64,000 nucleotides of DNA, taken from Saccharopolyspora dendranthemae (GTDB lineage Bacteria > Actinomycetota > Actinomycetes > Mycobacteriales > Pseudonocardiaceae). The stretch spans positions 496,001 to 560,000 of the forward strand of contig NZ_VIWX01000004.1 of assembly GCF_007829955.1 (NCBI RefSeq), in the 5' to 3' direction. Positions 53,977 through 62,424 of this stretch are shown in pieces. Position 1 is the first letter of the stretch, and each line of letters begins with the position of its first letter. The notes under the pieces are model-generated. The model was not told where the DNA came from. It saw nothing but the letters and a program-made list of their open reading frames with translations, and ran no database searches. A program made the position numbers and the translations under genes.

Positions 53977-54495
53977 CTACAGGTCCATGAACGGTGCCGC
54001 GTAGGCGAATTCGCCACGCACTGCCGGGTCGTACCCGGCCAGCGGGCGGACCTGGAAGTGCTCGGCCCACTCCGGGACCGGAGGGGTGATGCCGAACTTC
54101 CCGGCGGGGTCGAAGCCGAACCGCGGGTAGTACTCGCGGTGGCCGAGCAGCGCCACCAGCGGTTCGCCGAGCGCGTCGGCGGCGCCGAGCACCGCGTGCA
54201 TCAGCGCCGAACCGACGCCCGCGCGTTGCGTTTCCGGTGGCACGCCGATCGGCCCGAGCGCCAGCGCCGGGACCGCACCGACGTGCGCCCGGCTGCACAC
54301 CACGTGCCCGACGACCTCACCATCGCGTTCTGCGACGAGCGACAAGGCGGGCAGCCACGACCCGTCCTCGCGCAGCGCGTCGACCAGTCCGACCTCCACC
54401 GGAACCCGTTGCGGAGCATCAGGATCGGCGAACGCCGCCGCGTGCACCCGGCGGATGGCGGCGTGATCGGCAGGGGTTTCGCGGCGGATCAGCAT
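53977..54495 (-). CDS. GNAT N-acetyltransferase
   Basis: A 172-residue acetyltransferase. The acetyl-CoA loop is IGVPPETQRAGVGSALM (about 84-100); LLGHREYYPRFGF (about 114-126) is the motif of the GNAT_3/YhbS-like group. The substrate is unknown. The stop codon is eight bases from the lhr stop on the other strand. ATG 54495 follows GGGCGG. Confidence 0.88.
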   Translation of the reverse strand: MLIRRETPADHAAIRRVHAAAFADPDAPQRVPVEVGLVDALREDGSWLPALSLVAERDGEVVGHVVCSRAHVGAVPALALGPIGVPPETQRAGVGSALMHAVLGAADALGEPLVALLGHREYYPRFGFDPAGKFGITPPVPEWAEHFQVRPLAGYDPAVRGEFAYAAPFMDL

Positions 54496-54566
54496 CCGCC
54501 CACAGTGTGCCCTCCGCGGGATTCGAGCAACCGAATTCCTGCGCACCGGCCACGCCGAGCGCGCGG

Positions 54567-55337
54567 TCACCGGGTCGCCAGCTGCAACAAGCCCCACAGC
54601 TGGGCGATGGCGTCCGGATCGCCGCTGGTCTCCACCGCCCGGCTGGGCAGCCTCCCCCACATCCACAGGTAGACGGAGCCGGGCTCACCGCCGACCACCG
54701 CGTCCGGCGTGGTGGTGGCGACGTCCTGGGAGCTGGTCACCGCGGCACCGGACGGGTCGGCGGTGACCAGCCAATTGCGTCCGGGCACGTGCACGCCCAC
54801 CGAGCAGGGCCTGGTCGCGGTGATCTGCAGCGAGTGCAGGCGATAGCCGAACCAGACCCGCAGCACCTCGTCGATGCCGTCGGCGGCCACCTCGGGATCG
54901 ATCGGCGTGTGCTCGATACCGGCCGCCGTCTGCACGTCTGCGCGGTGGACCGTGGCGGCGTGCAGCATCCGCCGCGCCCAGAAGGCGACGGTGTGCTGCT
55001 CCGGCCACCACGTCGGAGCAGGATCGTCCGGCGGGCGGGAGACGAACTCGGCGAGGAGGTCCGCCATCCGCACGGCGAACCGGTTGGTCAGCTCTCGCAG
55101 GTCCGCCTCGGCCGGCAGATCCCACCGTCGTTGCGCCTCGGGCGATCCGAGCCAGGACAGCACGTCCTCGCACAGATCACCGAGGTGCCGGAGCGTCTGG
55201 CCGACGGTGCGGCCGGACGCGCTGTACACCGGCGCGTCGACGTGCACGTCGTGCGTCGCGGCCGTCATCAGCTGGGCTTCGATCCCCAGCTGATCGAGCA
55301 TGCGTCCGTACTCGATGCCCACGTCAGTACCGTTCAC
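54567..55337 (-). CDS. Maleylpyruvate-isomerase-family (mycothiol-dependent) protein
   Basis: A 256-residue DinB-like four-helix protein of the TIGR03083 family of mycothiol-dependent enzymes. Metal-binding residues are likely in HLGDLCED (about 51-58) and in RMLHAATVHRAD (about 131-142), followed by the small C-terminal domain (about 165-256). Members isomerise maleylpyruvate or transfer mycothiol; the real substrate is not shown. Its GTG start overlaps the HEPN gene stop by 14 bp, so the two are one operon under a LexA-type double box. Confidence 0.85.
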   Translation of the reverse strand: MNGTDVGIEYGRMLDQLGIEAQLMTAATHDVHVDAPVYSASGRTVGQTLRHLGDLCEDVLSWLGSPEAQRRWDLPAEADLRELTNRFAVRMADLLAEFVSRPPDDPAPTWWPEQHTVAFWARRMLHAATVHRADVQTAAGIEHTPIDPEVAADGIDEVLRVWFGYRLHSLQITATRPCSVGVHVPGRNWLVTADPSGAAVTSSQDVATTTPDAVVGGEPGSVYLWMWGRLPSRAVETSGDPDAIAQLWGLLQLATR

Positions 55338-55779
55338 GGGTCGCCCCCAGCAGGCTCCGCCCCACGATGCCGAGGAATTCCCGGCTGTTGTCCAGCAGTT
55401 CGTCGGCGTGCGCGTCGGTCGTGGTCGGAACCCCGGCCTCGGCCGCGGCGCGACGGTTGGAGCGCGCGGCGAAGTAGGCCGCCCACTTGCGCAGCTCCGG
55501 CGCGGCCGCGGTCAGCAGCTGCCACACGCTCGCCGGGCGCTTGTCCTCGCGGTGCGCGGACCGCGCCACGACGACGGCCGCGGCAGCCCGCAACGCCGCC
55601 AGGTGCGCCGCGATGAACCGCTCACCTGGACGTTCCGCGGTCTCCGCCTCGTGCAGGCAGGTGCGCGCGTGCAGCAGGAGCGAGAGCGCACCCGCGGGTG
55701 TGTCCGCCTCAGGCGTGGGTCCCGCGTTCTCGACGGAGTATCGCGGCGACGGGATCGACAGGTCGGTGGGATAAGACAT
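55324..55779 (-). CDS. SAV_6107-type HEPN protein
   Basis: A 151-residue all-helical protein matching actinobacterial SAV_6107-type HEPN proteins (LLLHARTCLHEAE, AAHLAALRAAAAVVVAR, SVWQLLTAAAPELRKWAAYFA). Many HEPN domains are RNases with an RxxxxH motif, but no such motif is seen here, so this one is likely non-catalytic or uses other residues. ATG 55779 follows GAAGGGAGAG. The leader carries an imperfect hairpin, and a near-ideal pair of LexA boxes covers the predicted transcription start. It is the first gene of a two-gene unit with the mycothiol-family enzyme. Confidence 0.82.
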   Translation of the reverse strand: MSYPTDLSIPSPRYSVENAGPTPEADTPAGALSLLLHARTCLHEAETAERPGERFIAAHLAALRAAAAVVVARSAHREDKRPASVWQLLTAAAPELRKWAAYFAARSNRRAAAEAGVPTTTDAHADELLDNSREFLGIVGRSLLGATRERY

Positions 55780-55800
55780 CGGCTCTCCCTTCAGCGGTGG

Positions 55801-55841
55801 GGTCCGGCGGCGGGGTGCTTCCCCCACCCCACCGCCGGACC
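55801..55841 (-). promoter_or_regulatory. Leader hairpin of the HEPN operon
   Basis: A 17-bp stem with one mismatch (55801-55817 with 55825-55841) and a 7-base loop, GC-rich, between the predicted transcription start and the ribosome-binding site. It could limit translation or act as an attenuator. Confidence 0.5.
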
Positions 55842-55844
55842 GTG

Positions 55845-55879
55845 GTTCGAACGCGAGTTCGTCGAACTCGCGTTCGAAC
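55845..55879. promoter_or_regulatory. Double LexA (SOS) box, 35-bp palindrome
   Basis: Perfect 16-bp arms (55845-55860 and 55864-55879) around GTC. Inside are TCGAAC-GCGA-GTTCGT (55847-55862, one mismatch) and TCGAAC-TCGC-GTTCGA (55862-55877, exact consensus), sharing one base. The palindrome starts at the predicted +1 of the HEPN operon. Confidence 0.8.
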
Positions 55880-55885
55880 GAGTTC

Positions 55886-55914
55886 AGATTAGCGCCGAGC
55901 GGAGATCGACTCAA
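55886..55914 (-). promoter_or_regulatory. Promoter of the HEPN operon
   Basis: Minus strand: -35 TTGAGT (55909-55914), a 17-base spacer and -10 TAATCT (55886-55891), giving a start near 55879, at the edge of the LexA palindrome. Confidence 0.65.
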
Positions 55915-56037
55915 GCGATGCGCTGTAGCTCACCTGTTCGAGTCACGAGCTGCGAAGATGATCATGGACGGGATCGACGGATCCCGTCCGGATCGACGTG
56001 GCCCGGGCGCAGGAAAGACCCCGAGCACGAGAGGCGT

Positions 56038-56043
56038 TAGTGT
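56038..56043 (+). promoter_or_regulatory. -10 element placed for a leaderless GNAT gene
   Basis: TAGTGT ends seven bases before GTG 56051; no ribosome-binding site is seen. No good -35. Confidence 0.35.
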
Positions 56044-56050
56044 TCGGCCC

Positions 56051-56617
56051 GTGACCGCTGCGCCATCCCCCAGCTGCGACCGGGTGTTCGAACTGACCGC
56101 TGAGCAGTTGCGGGCGAGACTCCCCGAAGCTCTCCGGATCTACGTGACCGCGATGGGCTACCCGCCCGTGACCGCCCAGCAGCGCGCACCGATGTGGTCG
56201 GCGCACATGCTGCGCGCGGGCTGGCGCTGCATCGGCGCGTTCAACGAGGACGACGAGCTCACCGGCATCGGCTACGGCTACCTCGGCGCGCCCGGCCAGT
56301 GGTGGCACGAGCAGGTCCGCCGGGGCTTGGAGGACACGGGCGGCGACGCGGACGCCTGGCTCCAGGACTACTTCGAGCTCACCGAGCTGCACGTGCACCC
56401 GAGCGCCCAGGGCGCGGGTCTCGGCGAGGAGATCCTGCGCAAGCTGCTCTCCGGCGCGCCCGGCGGCCGCGTGCTGCTGTCGACCCCGGAGGGTCCGACC
56501 CGCGCCTGGAAGCTGTACCAGCGCGTCGGTTTCGAGGACGTGCTGCGCAACTACAGCTTTACCGGCGACCCCCGCCCCTTCGCCGTCCTCGGCCGCCCGC
56601 TGCCCCTGAACCCCTGA
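56051..56617 (+). CDS. GNAT N-acetyltransferase, Rv2170-like
   Basis: A 188-residue acetyltransferase. A leading helical part (FELTAEQLRARLPEAL) precedes the GNAT core with the acetyl-CoA loop HPSAQGAGLGEEIL (about 116-129) and the C-terminal KLYQRVGFEDV. In M. tuberculosis Rv2170 lies beside lppM and is reported to acetylate isocitrate lyase; the same synteny here suggests orthology. The start GTG 56051 is probably leaderless. Confidence 0.85.
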   Translation: MTAAPSPSCDRVFELTAEQLRARLPEALRIYVTAMGYPPVTAQQRAPMWSAHMLRAGWRCIGAFNEDDELTGIGYGYLGAPGQWWHEQVRRGLEDTGGDADAWLQDYFELTELHVHPSAQGAGLGEEILRKLLSGAPGGRVLLSTPEGPTRAWKLYQRVGFEDVLRNYSFTGDPRPFAVLGRPLPLNP

Positions 56618-56623
56618 GACGGC

Positions 56624-56657
56624 GAGAGCCGCGGCCTTCGCGAAGGCCGCGGCTCTC
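56624..56657. terminator. Bidirectional terminator between convergent GNAT and DUF885 genes
   Basis: A perfect 34-bp palindrome (56624-56640 with 56641-56657); the RNA would form a stem with a TTCGCGAA loop region. Confidence 0.8.
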
Positions 56658-56675
56658 GTGGCGGGGTCCGGGAGG

Positions 56676-58358
56676 TCAGAGCTCCGCGAGTTGTTCGCGG
56701 AGCGTGTCCAGGCCCATCGAGCCCAGCTTGAGGGCTTCGGTGTGGAAGGCCTTGACGTCGAAGCTCGCGCCGTGGCGGTGGCGGGCCTCGTCGCGCGCCG
56801 CGCGCCACAGGCGTTCGCCGAGCTTGTAGGACGGGGCCTGACCCGGCCAGCCCAGGTAGCGGTCGATCTCGTCGCGCACCTGCGCCGGGTCGGTGATCGT
56901 GCGGCTGAGCATGAACTCCAGCCCCAGGTCGGGCGTCCACACCTCGCCCTCGTGGAACCCGGTCCCGCCCGGGATCTCCAGCTCCAGGTGCATGCCGATG
57001 TCGACGACCACGCGGGCGGCGCGGAAGAGCTGGTCGTTGAGCATGCCGAGCAGGTTTCCGTCGTCGGAGAGGTACCCGAGCTCGCGCATCAACCGCTCCG
57101 CGTAGAGCGCCCAGCCCTCGCCGTGCCCGGAGACGAAGCAGGCCAGCCGCTGGAACTTGTTGAGCCGCTCCGCCTCGTGCACCGAGGTCGCGACCTGCAG
57201 GTGATGGCCCGGCACGCCCTCGTGGTACACAGTGGACACTTCGCGCCAGGTCGGGAAGTCCTGCCGGTCGGCGGGCACCGACCACCACATCCGACCCGGT
57301 CGCGAGAAGTCGTCGGTGGGCCCGGTGTAGTAGGCGCCGACGCCACCGCCGGGAGGAGCGATCTTGCACTCCAGCCGCATCAAGGCGTCCGGGATCTCGA
57401 AGTGCGTTCCGCGCAGGTCCGCGAGGGCCTGGTCGGAGAGCCCCTGCATCCACCGCTCGAACTCGCGCTGGCCGCGCACCTGGTAGCGCTCGTCGGCGTC
57501 GAGGATCGCTGCGGCCTCCGCGAGCGTCGCGCCCGGCTTGATCCGGTTCGCGACTTCCCTCATCTCCGCTTCGATGCCGGAGAACTCCTGCCAGCCCCAC
57601 TCGTAGGCCTCGCGCAGGTCGAGCTTCGCGCCGGTGAAGTAGCGGGACCAGAGCCGGTAGCGCTCCTCGCCCACCGCGTCTTTCTCGGGAGCCTGGGGCA
57701 GCAGGTCGCCTCGCAGGAAGTCGGCCAGACCGGCGTAGGCCTCGGCCGCCGATTCCGCGGCGGTCTCCAGCTCGCGGCGCAGCGAGTCCTCGATGCCCTC
57801 CGCCCGGCCGACCATCGCGGCGAAGAACGAGTCACCGCCGTCGCGCCCGGACCAGGTGTCGCACTGCTGCGCGACCTTGCGGACCTGCCGCGCCGCCGAG
57901 ACGTTGCCCGCCGCAGCGGCTTCGGTCAGCCCGGCGCGCAACCCCAGCACGGCTTCCGGCATCGCCGAGAGCCTGCGGCCGATGGTCCGCCAGTCGGCGT
58001 CGCCGTCACCGGGCATCAGGTCGAAGACCTGGCGCAGTTCCTGCGCCGGGCTGGCGATCACGTTCAGCGAGGACATGTCCGCGCCGATCTCGTGCAGTTC
58101 GAGGTCGAGCCCGACGCGCTCGGTGAACACCGCCTTCGCGATCCGCTCGGACTCGTCGGCCGGCTCGGCCTCCCGCACGGCGGCGAGGCTCCGGGCCGCC
58201 AGCTCGGCGCGCGCCCGGTGGCCGTCGGGCGAGTAGTCGGTCAGTTCCTCTTCCCCACCGGGCAAACCCAGGTAGGTGCTCGCGATCGGGTCGAGCGCCG
58301 CCAGCTCGTCGACGAACCGGTCGCTGATCGCGTGTACGCCGTTGTGGTCAACTCCCAT
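56676..58358 (-). CDS. DUF885 putative metallopeptidase
   Basis: A 560-residue cytosolic protein of the DUF885 family, thought to be zinc carboxypeptidases distantly related to M3/M32. The metal site reads YHEGVPGHHLQ (about 371-381), an HExxxxGHH pattern, with a downstream Glu in GEGWALYAERLM (about 412-423). No signal peptide. ATG 58358; divergent from the lppM gene. Substrates unknown. Confidence 0.87.
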   Translation of the reverse strand: MGVDHNGVHAISDRFVDELAALDPIASTYLGLPGGEEELTDYSPDGHRARAELAARSLAAVREAEPADESERIAKAVFTERVGLDLELHEIGADMSSLNVIASPAQELRQVFDLMPGDGDADWRTIGRRLSAMPEAVLGLRAGLTEAAAAGNVSAARQVRKVAQQCDTWSGRDGGDSFFAAMVGRAEGIEDSLRRELETAAESAAEAYAGLADFLRGDLLPQAPEKDAVGEERYRLWSRYFTGAKLDLREAYEWGWQEFSGIEAEMREVANRIKPGATLAEAAAILDADERYQVRGQREFERWMQGLSDQALADLRGTHFEIPDALMRLECKIAPPGGGVGAYYTGPTDDFSRPGRMWWSVPADRQDFPTWREVSTVYHEGVPGHHLQVATSVHEAERLNKFQRLACFVSGHGEGWALYAERLMRELGYLSDDGNLLGMLNDQLFRAARVVVDIGMHLELEIPGGTGFHEGEVWTPDLGLEFMLSRTITDPAQVRDEIDRYLGWPGQAPSYKLGERLWRAARDEARHRHGASFDVKAFHTEALKLGSMGLDTLREQLAEL

Positions 58359-58468
58359 GCCGCCACGCTAGCGCGCGCACGTGGAAGCGACGCGATACGA
58401 CGAAAAGCGGACACCGGCGATGATCACACGATCGGCAAACTTCTCCTGTCGGTGGCAACATCCCCCGC

Positions 58469-59131
58469 GTGGAGGGGAACAGACCGCGCCGAACGTTGCT
58501 GGTCCTGCTGATCATCCTGCTCAGCACGATGCTCAGCGGGTGCTTGCACGTCAGGGCAGCGATGACCATTTCCGGCGAGGACAAGGTCTCCGGCGAGGTG
58601 CTGGTGGCCACCGAAACCCCGGACGGCAAGGTGCCGTTCGACCTGCGGCCTCCTCCCGATCTCGCCGACCGGGTTCACGTCACGCCGTACAAGGAGGGCA
58701 CCCGGGTCGGGGCGAACCTCTCGTTCAACGACCTCTCCTACGAGGAGGTCGAACAGCTCGCGACCGCGATGAGCCCGTCCGATTCGCGGTTCTCGCTGAA
58801 GATGCACCGCTCCGGCTCACTGGTGATCTTCGAGGGCGAGGCCGACCTGACCCCGCTGGCCGACACCGATTCCGGCATCGAGGTCAAGCTGAGCGCTCCC
58901 GGGCAGATCACGACCACCAACGGCGAGGAGAGCGCGGGCACGGTCACCTGGCTGCTGGAACCGGGCGAGGTCACCCAGCCCTCGGCGACCTTCCAGTTCA
59001 TGACCGGCACGGGGATGGACTGGGTCGGCTGGGCGCTGCTGGTGTGCGGCGTCGCCGTCGTCACGGCGGGCCTCATCGGCGGGCTCGCGCTGCGCAACCA
59101 CCTGCGGACGAGGCCCGGCGCCAAGCTCTGA
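58469..59131 (+). CDS. lppM: LppM-like lipoprotein
   Basis: A 220-residue protein: signal peptide, lipobox LSGC (Cys25), an extracytoplasmic beta-rich domain (about 26-165; VRAAMTISGEDKVSGEV) and a C-terminal membrane helix (about 177-207) ending in Arg-rich HLRTRPGAKL. The M. tuberculosis homologue (Rv2171) modulates phagosome trafficking; in a soil actinomycete an envelope role is more likely. The start is GTG without a clear ribosome-binding site. Confidence 0.85.
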   Translation: MEGNRPRRTLLVLLIILLSTMLSGCLHVRAAMTISGEDKVSGEVLVATETPDGKVPFDLRPPPDLADRVHVTPYKEGTRVGANLSFNDLSYEEVEQLATAMSPSDSRFSLKMHRSGSLVIFEGEADLTPLADTDSGIEVKLSAPGQITTTNGEESAGTVTWLLEPGEVTQPSATFQFMTGTGMDWVGWALLVCGVAVVTAGLIGGLALRNHLRTRPGAKL

Positions 59132-59237
59132 TCGAGACCGCCGGTCACCCTCCGGAGCGCCCCGCGCACGGGGAGCGATGCCGTGGCCCCGCAGGAAGCG
59201 ACGCGGAGGCATCGCGCAGGATGGAGGTGTGCCTCCC

Positions 59238-60356
59238 ATGTACTCGGCCACCATGCGGGCCGTCGGCGGCAACGCCGATTTCGAAGCTGATCTGCCCGGT
59301 CACATCCAGCGGGTGCTGAGGAGCTGCCTGCAGTCCCGGCGTGACGAGGCGGCCGACCTCGACCCCGCGGTCGGGGCGGCGGTGGCCGAGCTCAACGACT
59401 TCGTGCTCGGTGGCGGCAAGCGCATCCGCCCGACCTTCGCCTGGTGGGGCTGGCGGGCCTGCGGGGGCGCGGCGAGCGGGCCGGAAGCCGAAGCGATGCT
59501 GCAGGCGGCCAGTGCCCTCGAGCTGATCCAGACCTGCGCTCTGGTGCACGACGATCTCATCGACGAGTCCGACACCCGGCGCGGCAAGCCCACCATCCAC
59601 CGCCGCTTCCAGCAGCAGCACCGGGACTCCGAATTCACCGGCGACGACACCCAGTTCGGCATGGCCTCCGCCGTGCTGCTCGGTGACCTGGCGCTCGCCT
59701 GGGCCGACGACCTGCTGCACAGCGCCGGCATCCCGGCCGAGGCGATGCAGCGTGCGCTGCGGCCGTGGCGCGCGATGCGCACCGAGGTGCTCTCCGGCCA
59801 GTACCTGGACGTGCTCGGACAGGTCAACGTCGACGAGTCGCCGGAAGCGGCGCTGAAGATCTGCCAGCTCAAGGCCGCTTCCTACACCGTGCAGCGGCCT
59901 CTCGAGCTCGGCGCGGAGATCGCCGGGGCGACGCCGGAGGCACTGGCCGCGCTGCGCCGGTTCGGTTCCGACATCGGCGTGGCGTTCCAGCTCCGCGACG
60001 ACCTGCTCGGCGTGTTCGGCGACCCGGCGGTCACCGGCAAGCCCGCCGGTGACGACCTGCGCGAAGGCAAGCGGACGGTGCTGATCGCCGAGGCCGTCGC
60101 GACCGCCCAGGAGCGGGGCGACCAGGCCAAGCTCGACCTGCTGCACGAGGTGCTGGGCGATCCGCAGCTCACCGAGGAGCGGGTGGCGGCAGCGCGCGAG
60201 GTGCTCACCGAACTGGGGGCGGTGGCAGCCGTGGAGAAGCGGATCACCGAGCTCACCGGCTCGGCCATGCTCGCGCTGCACACCGCCGGGCTCGACGAGC
60301 CCGCCGCGTCGCGGCTGGCCGAGCTGGCCATCGCGGTCACCGACCGCAACCACTGA
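59238..60356 (+). CDS. idsA: Polyprenyl (geranylgeranyl-type) diphosphate synthase
   Basis: Condenses isopentenyl diphosphate with allylic diphosphates. 372 residues. The first Asp-rich motif is HDDLIDESD, the second DDLLGVFGD; GGGKRIRP is the substrate-binding start. It is close to IdsA2 (Rv2173), which lies at the same locus in M. tuberculosis. Chain length (C15-C20) cannot be fixed. A CrtI-like desaturase begins 4 bp after its stop, so isoprenoid or carotenoid use is likely. ATG 59238 is preceded by GGAGG. Confidence 0.92.
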   Translation: MYSATMRAVGGNADFEADLPGHIQRVLRSCLQSRRDEAADLDPAVGAAVAELNDFVLGGGKRIRPTFAWWGWRACGGAASGPEAEAMLQAASALELIQTCALVHDDLIDESDTRRGKPTIHRRFQQQHRDSEFTGDDTQFGMASAVLLGDLALAWADDLLHSAGIPAEAMQRALRPWRAMRTEVLSGQYLDVLGQVNVDESPEAALKICQLKAASYTVQRPLELGAEIAGATPEALAALRRFGSDIGVAFQLRDDLLGVFGDPAVTGKPAGDDLREGKRTVLIAEAVATAQERGDQAKLDLLHEVLGDPQLTEERVAAAREVLTELGAVAAVEKRITELTGSAMLALHTAGLDEPAASRLAELAIAVTDRNH

Positions 60357-60360
60357 CGCC

Positions 60361-61836
60361 GTGCGCTCGGTCACCGGCCGAACCGACCACGTGGTGATCG
60401 TCGGCGCCGGACTGGCGGGGCTCGCCGCCGCGCTGCACCTGGCCGGCGCGGGACGGCAGGTCACCGTCGTGGAACGCGCCGACGCCCCCGGCGGCCGGGC
60501 AGGTCTGCGCACCCTCGACGGGTACCGGATCGACACCGGCCCGACGGTGCTGACGATGCCCGACCTGCTCGACGAAGCGCTGGCCGCCGTCGGCTCGTCG
60601 GTTCGCGAACGGCTGGACCTGATCCCGCTGCACCCGGCTTACGAGGCCCGGTTCGCCGACGGCTCGACGCTGGGCGTGCACACCGATGCCGAGGCGATGG
60701 AGCACGAGGTGCGGAGGCTGGCCGGCCCTCGGGAAGCCGACGGGTACCGGCGACTTCGGCGTTGGCTGACCGACGTCCACCGGGCGGAGAGGCACCGGTT
60801 CATCGACGCCAACTTCGACTCACCGCTCGACCTGGTCTCCCCCGAGCTGGCCCGGCTGGTGGCGCTCGGCGGTTTCGGCAGGCTCGGCCCGGCGATCGGC
60901 CGGTTCCTGCGCGACGAGCGGTTGCGGCGGGTCTTCTCCTTCCAAGCCCTCTACGCGGGGTTGGATCCGCGGCGCGCGCTCGCGCTCTACGCGGTGATCT
61001 CCTACATGGACACCGTCAACGGCGTCTGGTTCCCGCGCGGCGGCATGCACGCGGTGCCGACCGCCATGGCCGCAGCCGCCGAAGGTGCCGGTGTCCGGTT
61101 CCGGTACGGGACCGAGGTGACCGACCTGGAACGCAGCGGTGTCCGCATCACCGCCGTGCGCACCGCCGACGAGCGGATCCCCGCTGACGCCGTGGTGCTC
61201 ACCCCCGACCTGCCCGTGGTCCACCGGCTGCTGGGCAGGCGGCCGCGACGTCGCCTGCGCTGGTCGCCCTCCGCCGTGGTGCTGCACGCGGGCACGACCA
61301 GGAACTGGTCCTCAGCGCACCACACGATCTCGTTCGGCGAGGCGTGGCAGGACACCTTCACCGAGATCATCCGTGACGGCAAGCCGATGACGGACCCGTC
61401 GTTGCTGGTCACCCGGCCGACCGCGAGCGACCCGACGTTGGCTCCGGAAGGCCGCGACCTGCACTACGTTCTCGCGCCGTGCCCGAACCTGGAGGCCGGA
61501 CCGATCGACTGGTCCCGCATCGGTCCCCGGTACCGCGACGAGCTGGTGGGAGTACTGGAGCGGCGCGGGTTCTCCGGCCTCGACGCCGCGATCGAGACCT
61601 CGGAACTGGTCACCCCGGCGGAGTGGGCGGCGGAGGGCCATGCCGCAGGCACCCCGTTCTCCGCCGCGCACACCTTCTCCCAGACCGGACCGTTCCGGCC
61701 GAAGAACCTGGTGCGCGGGCTGAGCAACGTCGTGCTGGCGGGCTCGGGGACGACGCCCGGCGTCGGGGTTCCCCCGGTCCTGATCTCGGGAAAGCTCGCC
61801 GCGCAGCGGGTCCTCGGCGGGACCGACCGGGGTTGA
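60361..61836 (+). CDS. Phytoene desaturase-family FAD oxidoreductase
   Basis: A 491-residue CrtI-type flavoprotein. N-terminal dinucleotide-binding VIVGAGLAGLAAALHL (about 12-27) and the GG-doublet ERADAPGGRAG; the C-terminal signature GSGTTPGVGVPPVLISGK is typical of carotenoid desaturases. It is tightly coupled to idsA (4-bp gap, GTG start). No phytoene synthase, crtB, is in the window, so the substrate may be phytoene made elsewhere or another isoprenoid. Confidence 0.9.
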   Translation: MRSVTGRTDHVVIVGAGLAGLAAALHLAGAGRQVTVVERADAPGGRAGLRTLDGYRIDTGPTVLTMPDLLDEALAAVGSSVRERLDLIPLHPAYEARFADGSTLGVHTDAEAMEHEVRRLAGPREADGYRRLRRWLTDVHRAERHRFIDANFDSPLDLVSPELARLVALGGFGRLGPAIGRFLRDERLRRVFSFQALYAGLDPRRALALYAVISYMDTVNGVWFPRGGMHAVPTAMAAAAEGAGVRFRYGTEVTDLERSGVRITAVRTADERIPADAVVLTPDLPVVHRLLGRRPRRRLRWSPSAVVLHAGTTRNWSSAHHTISFGEAWQDTFTEIIRDGKPMTDPSLLVTRPTASDPTLAPEGRDLHYVLAPCPNLEAGPIDWSRIGPRYRDELVGVLERRGFSGLDAAIETSELVTPAEWAAEGHAAGTPFSAAHTFSQTGPFRPKNLVRGLSNVVLAGSGTTPGVGVPPVLISGKLAAQRVLGGTDRG

Positions 61837-61957
61837 GCCGCGGTCGGCACGCTCCCCCGGATGGCGGCGCGCTGCCGGCGTGGCGATGATGCTCATCGCG
61901 GGGTCGGTGATCTTCACGGCTCCGCCGCAACGGCACCCGAGCGATCGAGGAGATCTC

Positions 61958-62377
61958 ATGTCCAAGCCGCCGCTGCCGCCCGACGCCGTCGAGCTGCTGC
62001 GCCGCGCCAACCCGTCCGTGATCACGACGCTGCGTTCCGACGGAACGCCGGTGTCGACGCCCACCTGGTACCTGTGGGACGACGGCCGGGTCCTGATCAA
62101 CATGGACGCCCAGCGCGTTCGTCTCAAGCACATCCGGCGCGACCCTCGGGTGACGCTGAGCGTGCTGGACTCCGGCGACTGGTACACCCACGTCACCGTG
62201 GTCGGCAGGGTGACCGAGTTCAAGGATGACGAAGGCCTCGTCGACATCGACCGCCTCGCCAACCACTACCTCGGCCAGCAGTACCCGAACCGGGAGAACC
62301 CGCGGGTCAGCGCCTGGATCGAGATCGACAAGTGGCACGGTTGGGGATCGTTGAAGGACAACGACCAGCCCGGCTGA
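61958..62377 (+). CDS. PPOX-class F420-type flavin/deazaflavin protein
   Basis: A 139-residue split beta-barrel protein of the pyridoxamine-5'-phosphate oxidase-like FDOR-B group. STPTWYLWDDGRVLIN (about 27-42) and QRVRLKHIRRDPRVTLSVL (about 48-66) are typical of actinobacterial F420H2-dependent biliverdin/quinone reductases. ATG 61958 follows GAGGAG. The gap of about 120 bp after the desaturase weakens an operon claim. Confidence 0.87.
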   Translation: MSKPPLPPDAVELLRRANPSVITTLRSDGTPVSTPTWYLWDDGRVLINMDAQRVRLKHIRRDPRVTLSVLDSGDWYTHVTVVGRVTEFKDDEGLVDIDRLANHYLGQQYPNRENPRVSAWIEIDKWHGWGSLKDNDQPG

Positions 62378-62388
62378 ACGTCCCTCCC

Positions 62389-62414
62389 GGTGGTGCGCCT
62401 CGACGCGCACCACC
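62389..62414. terminator. Bidirectional terminator after the PPOX gene
   Basis: A perfect 10-bp stem GGTGGTGCGC with its complement and a 6-base loop, between convergent stops. Confidence 0.7.
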
Positions 62415-62424
62415 AGGGGGCCGG

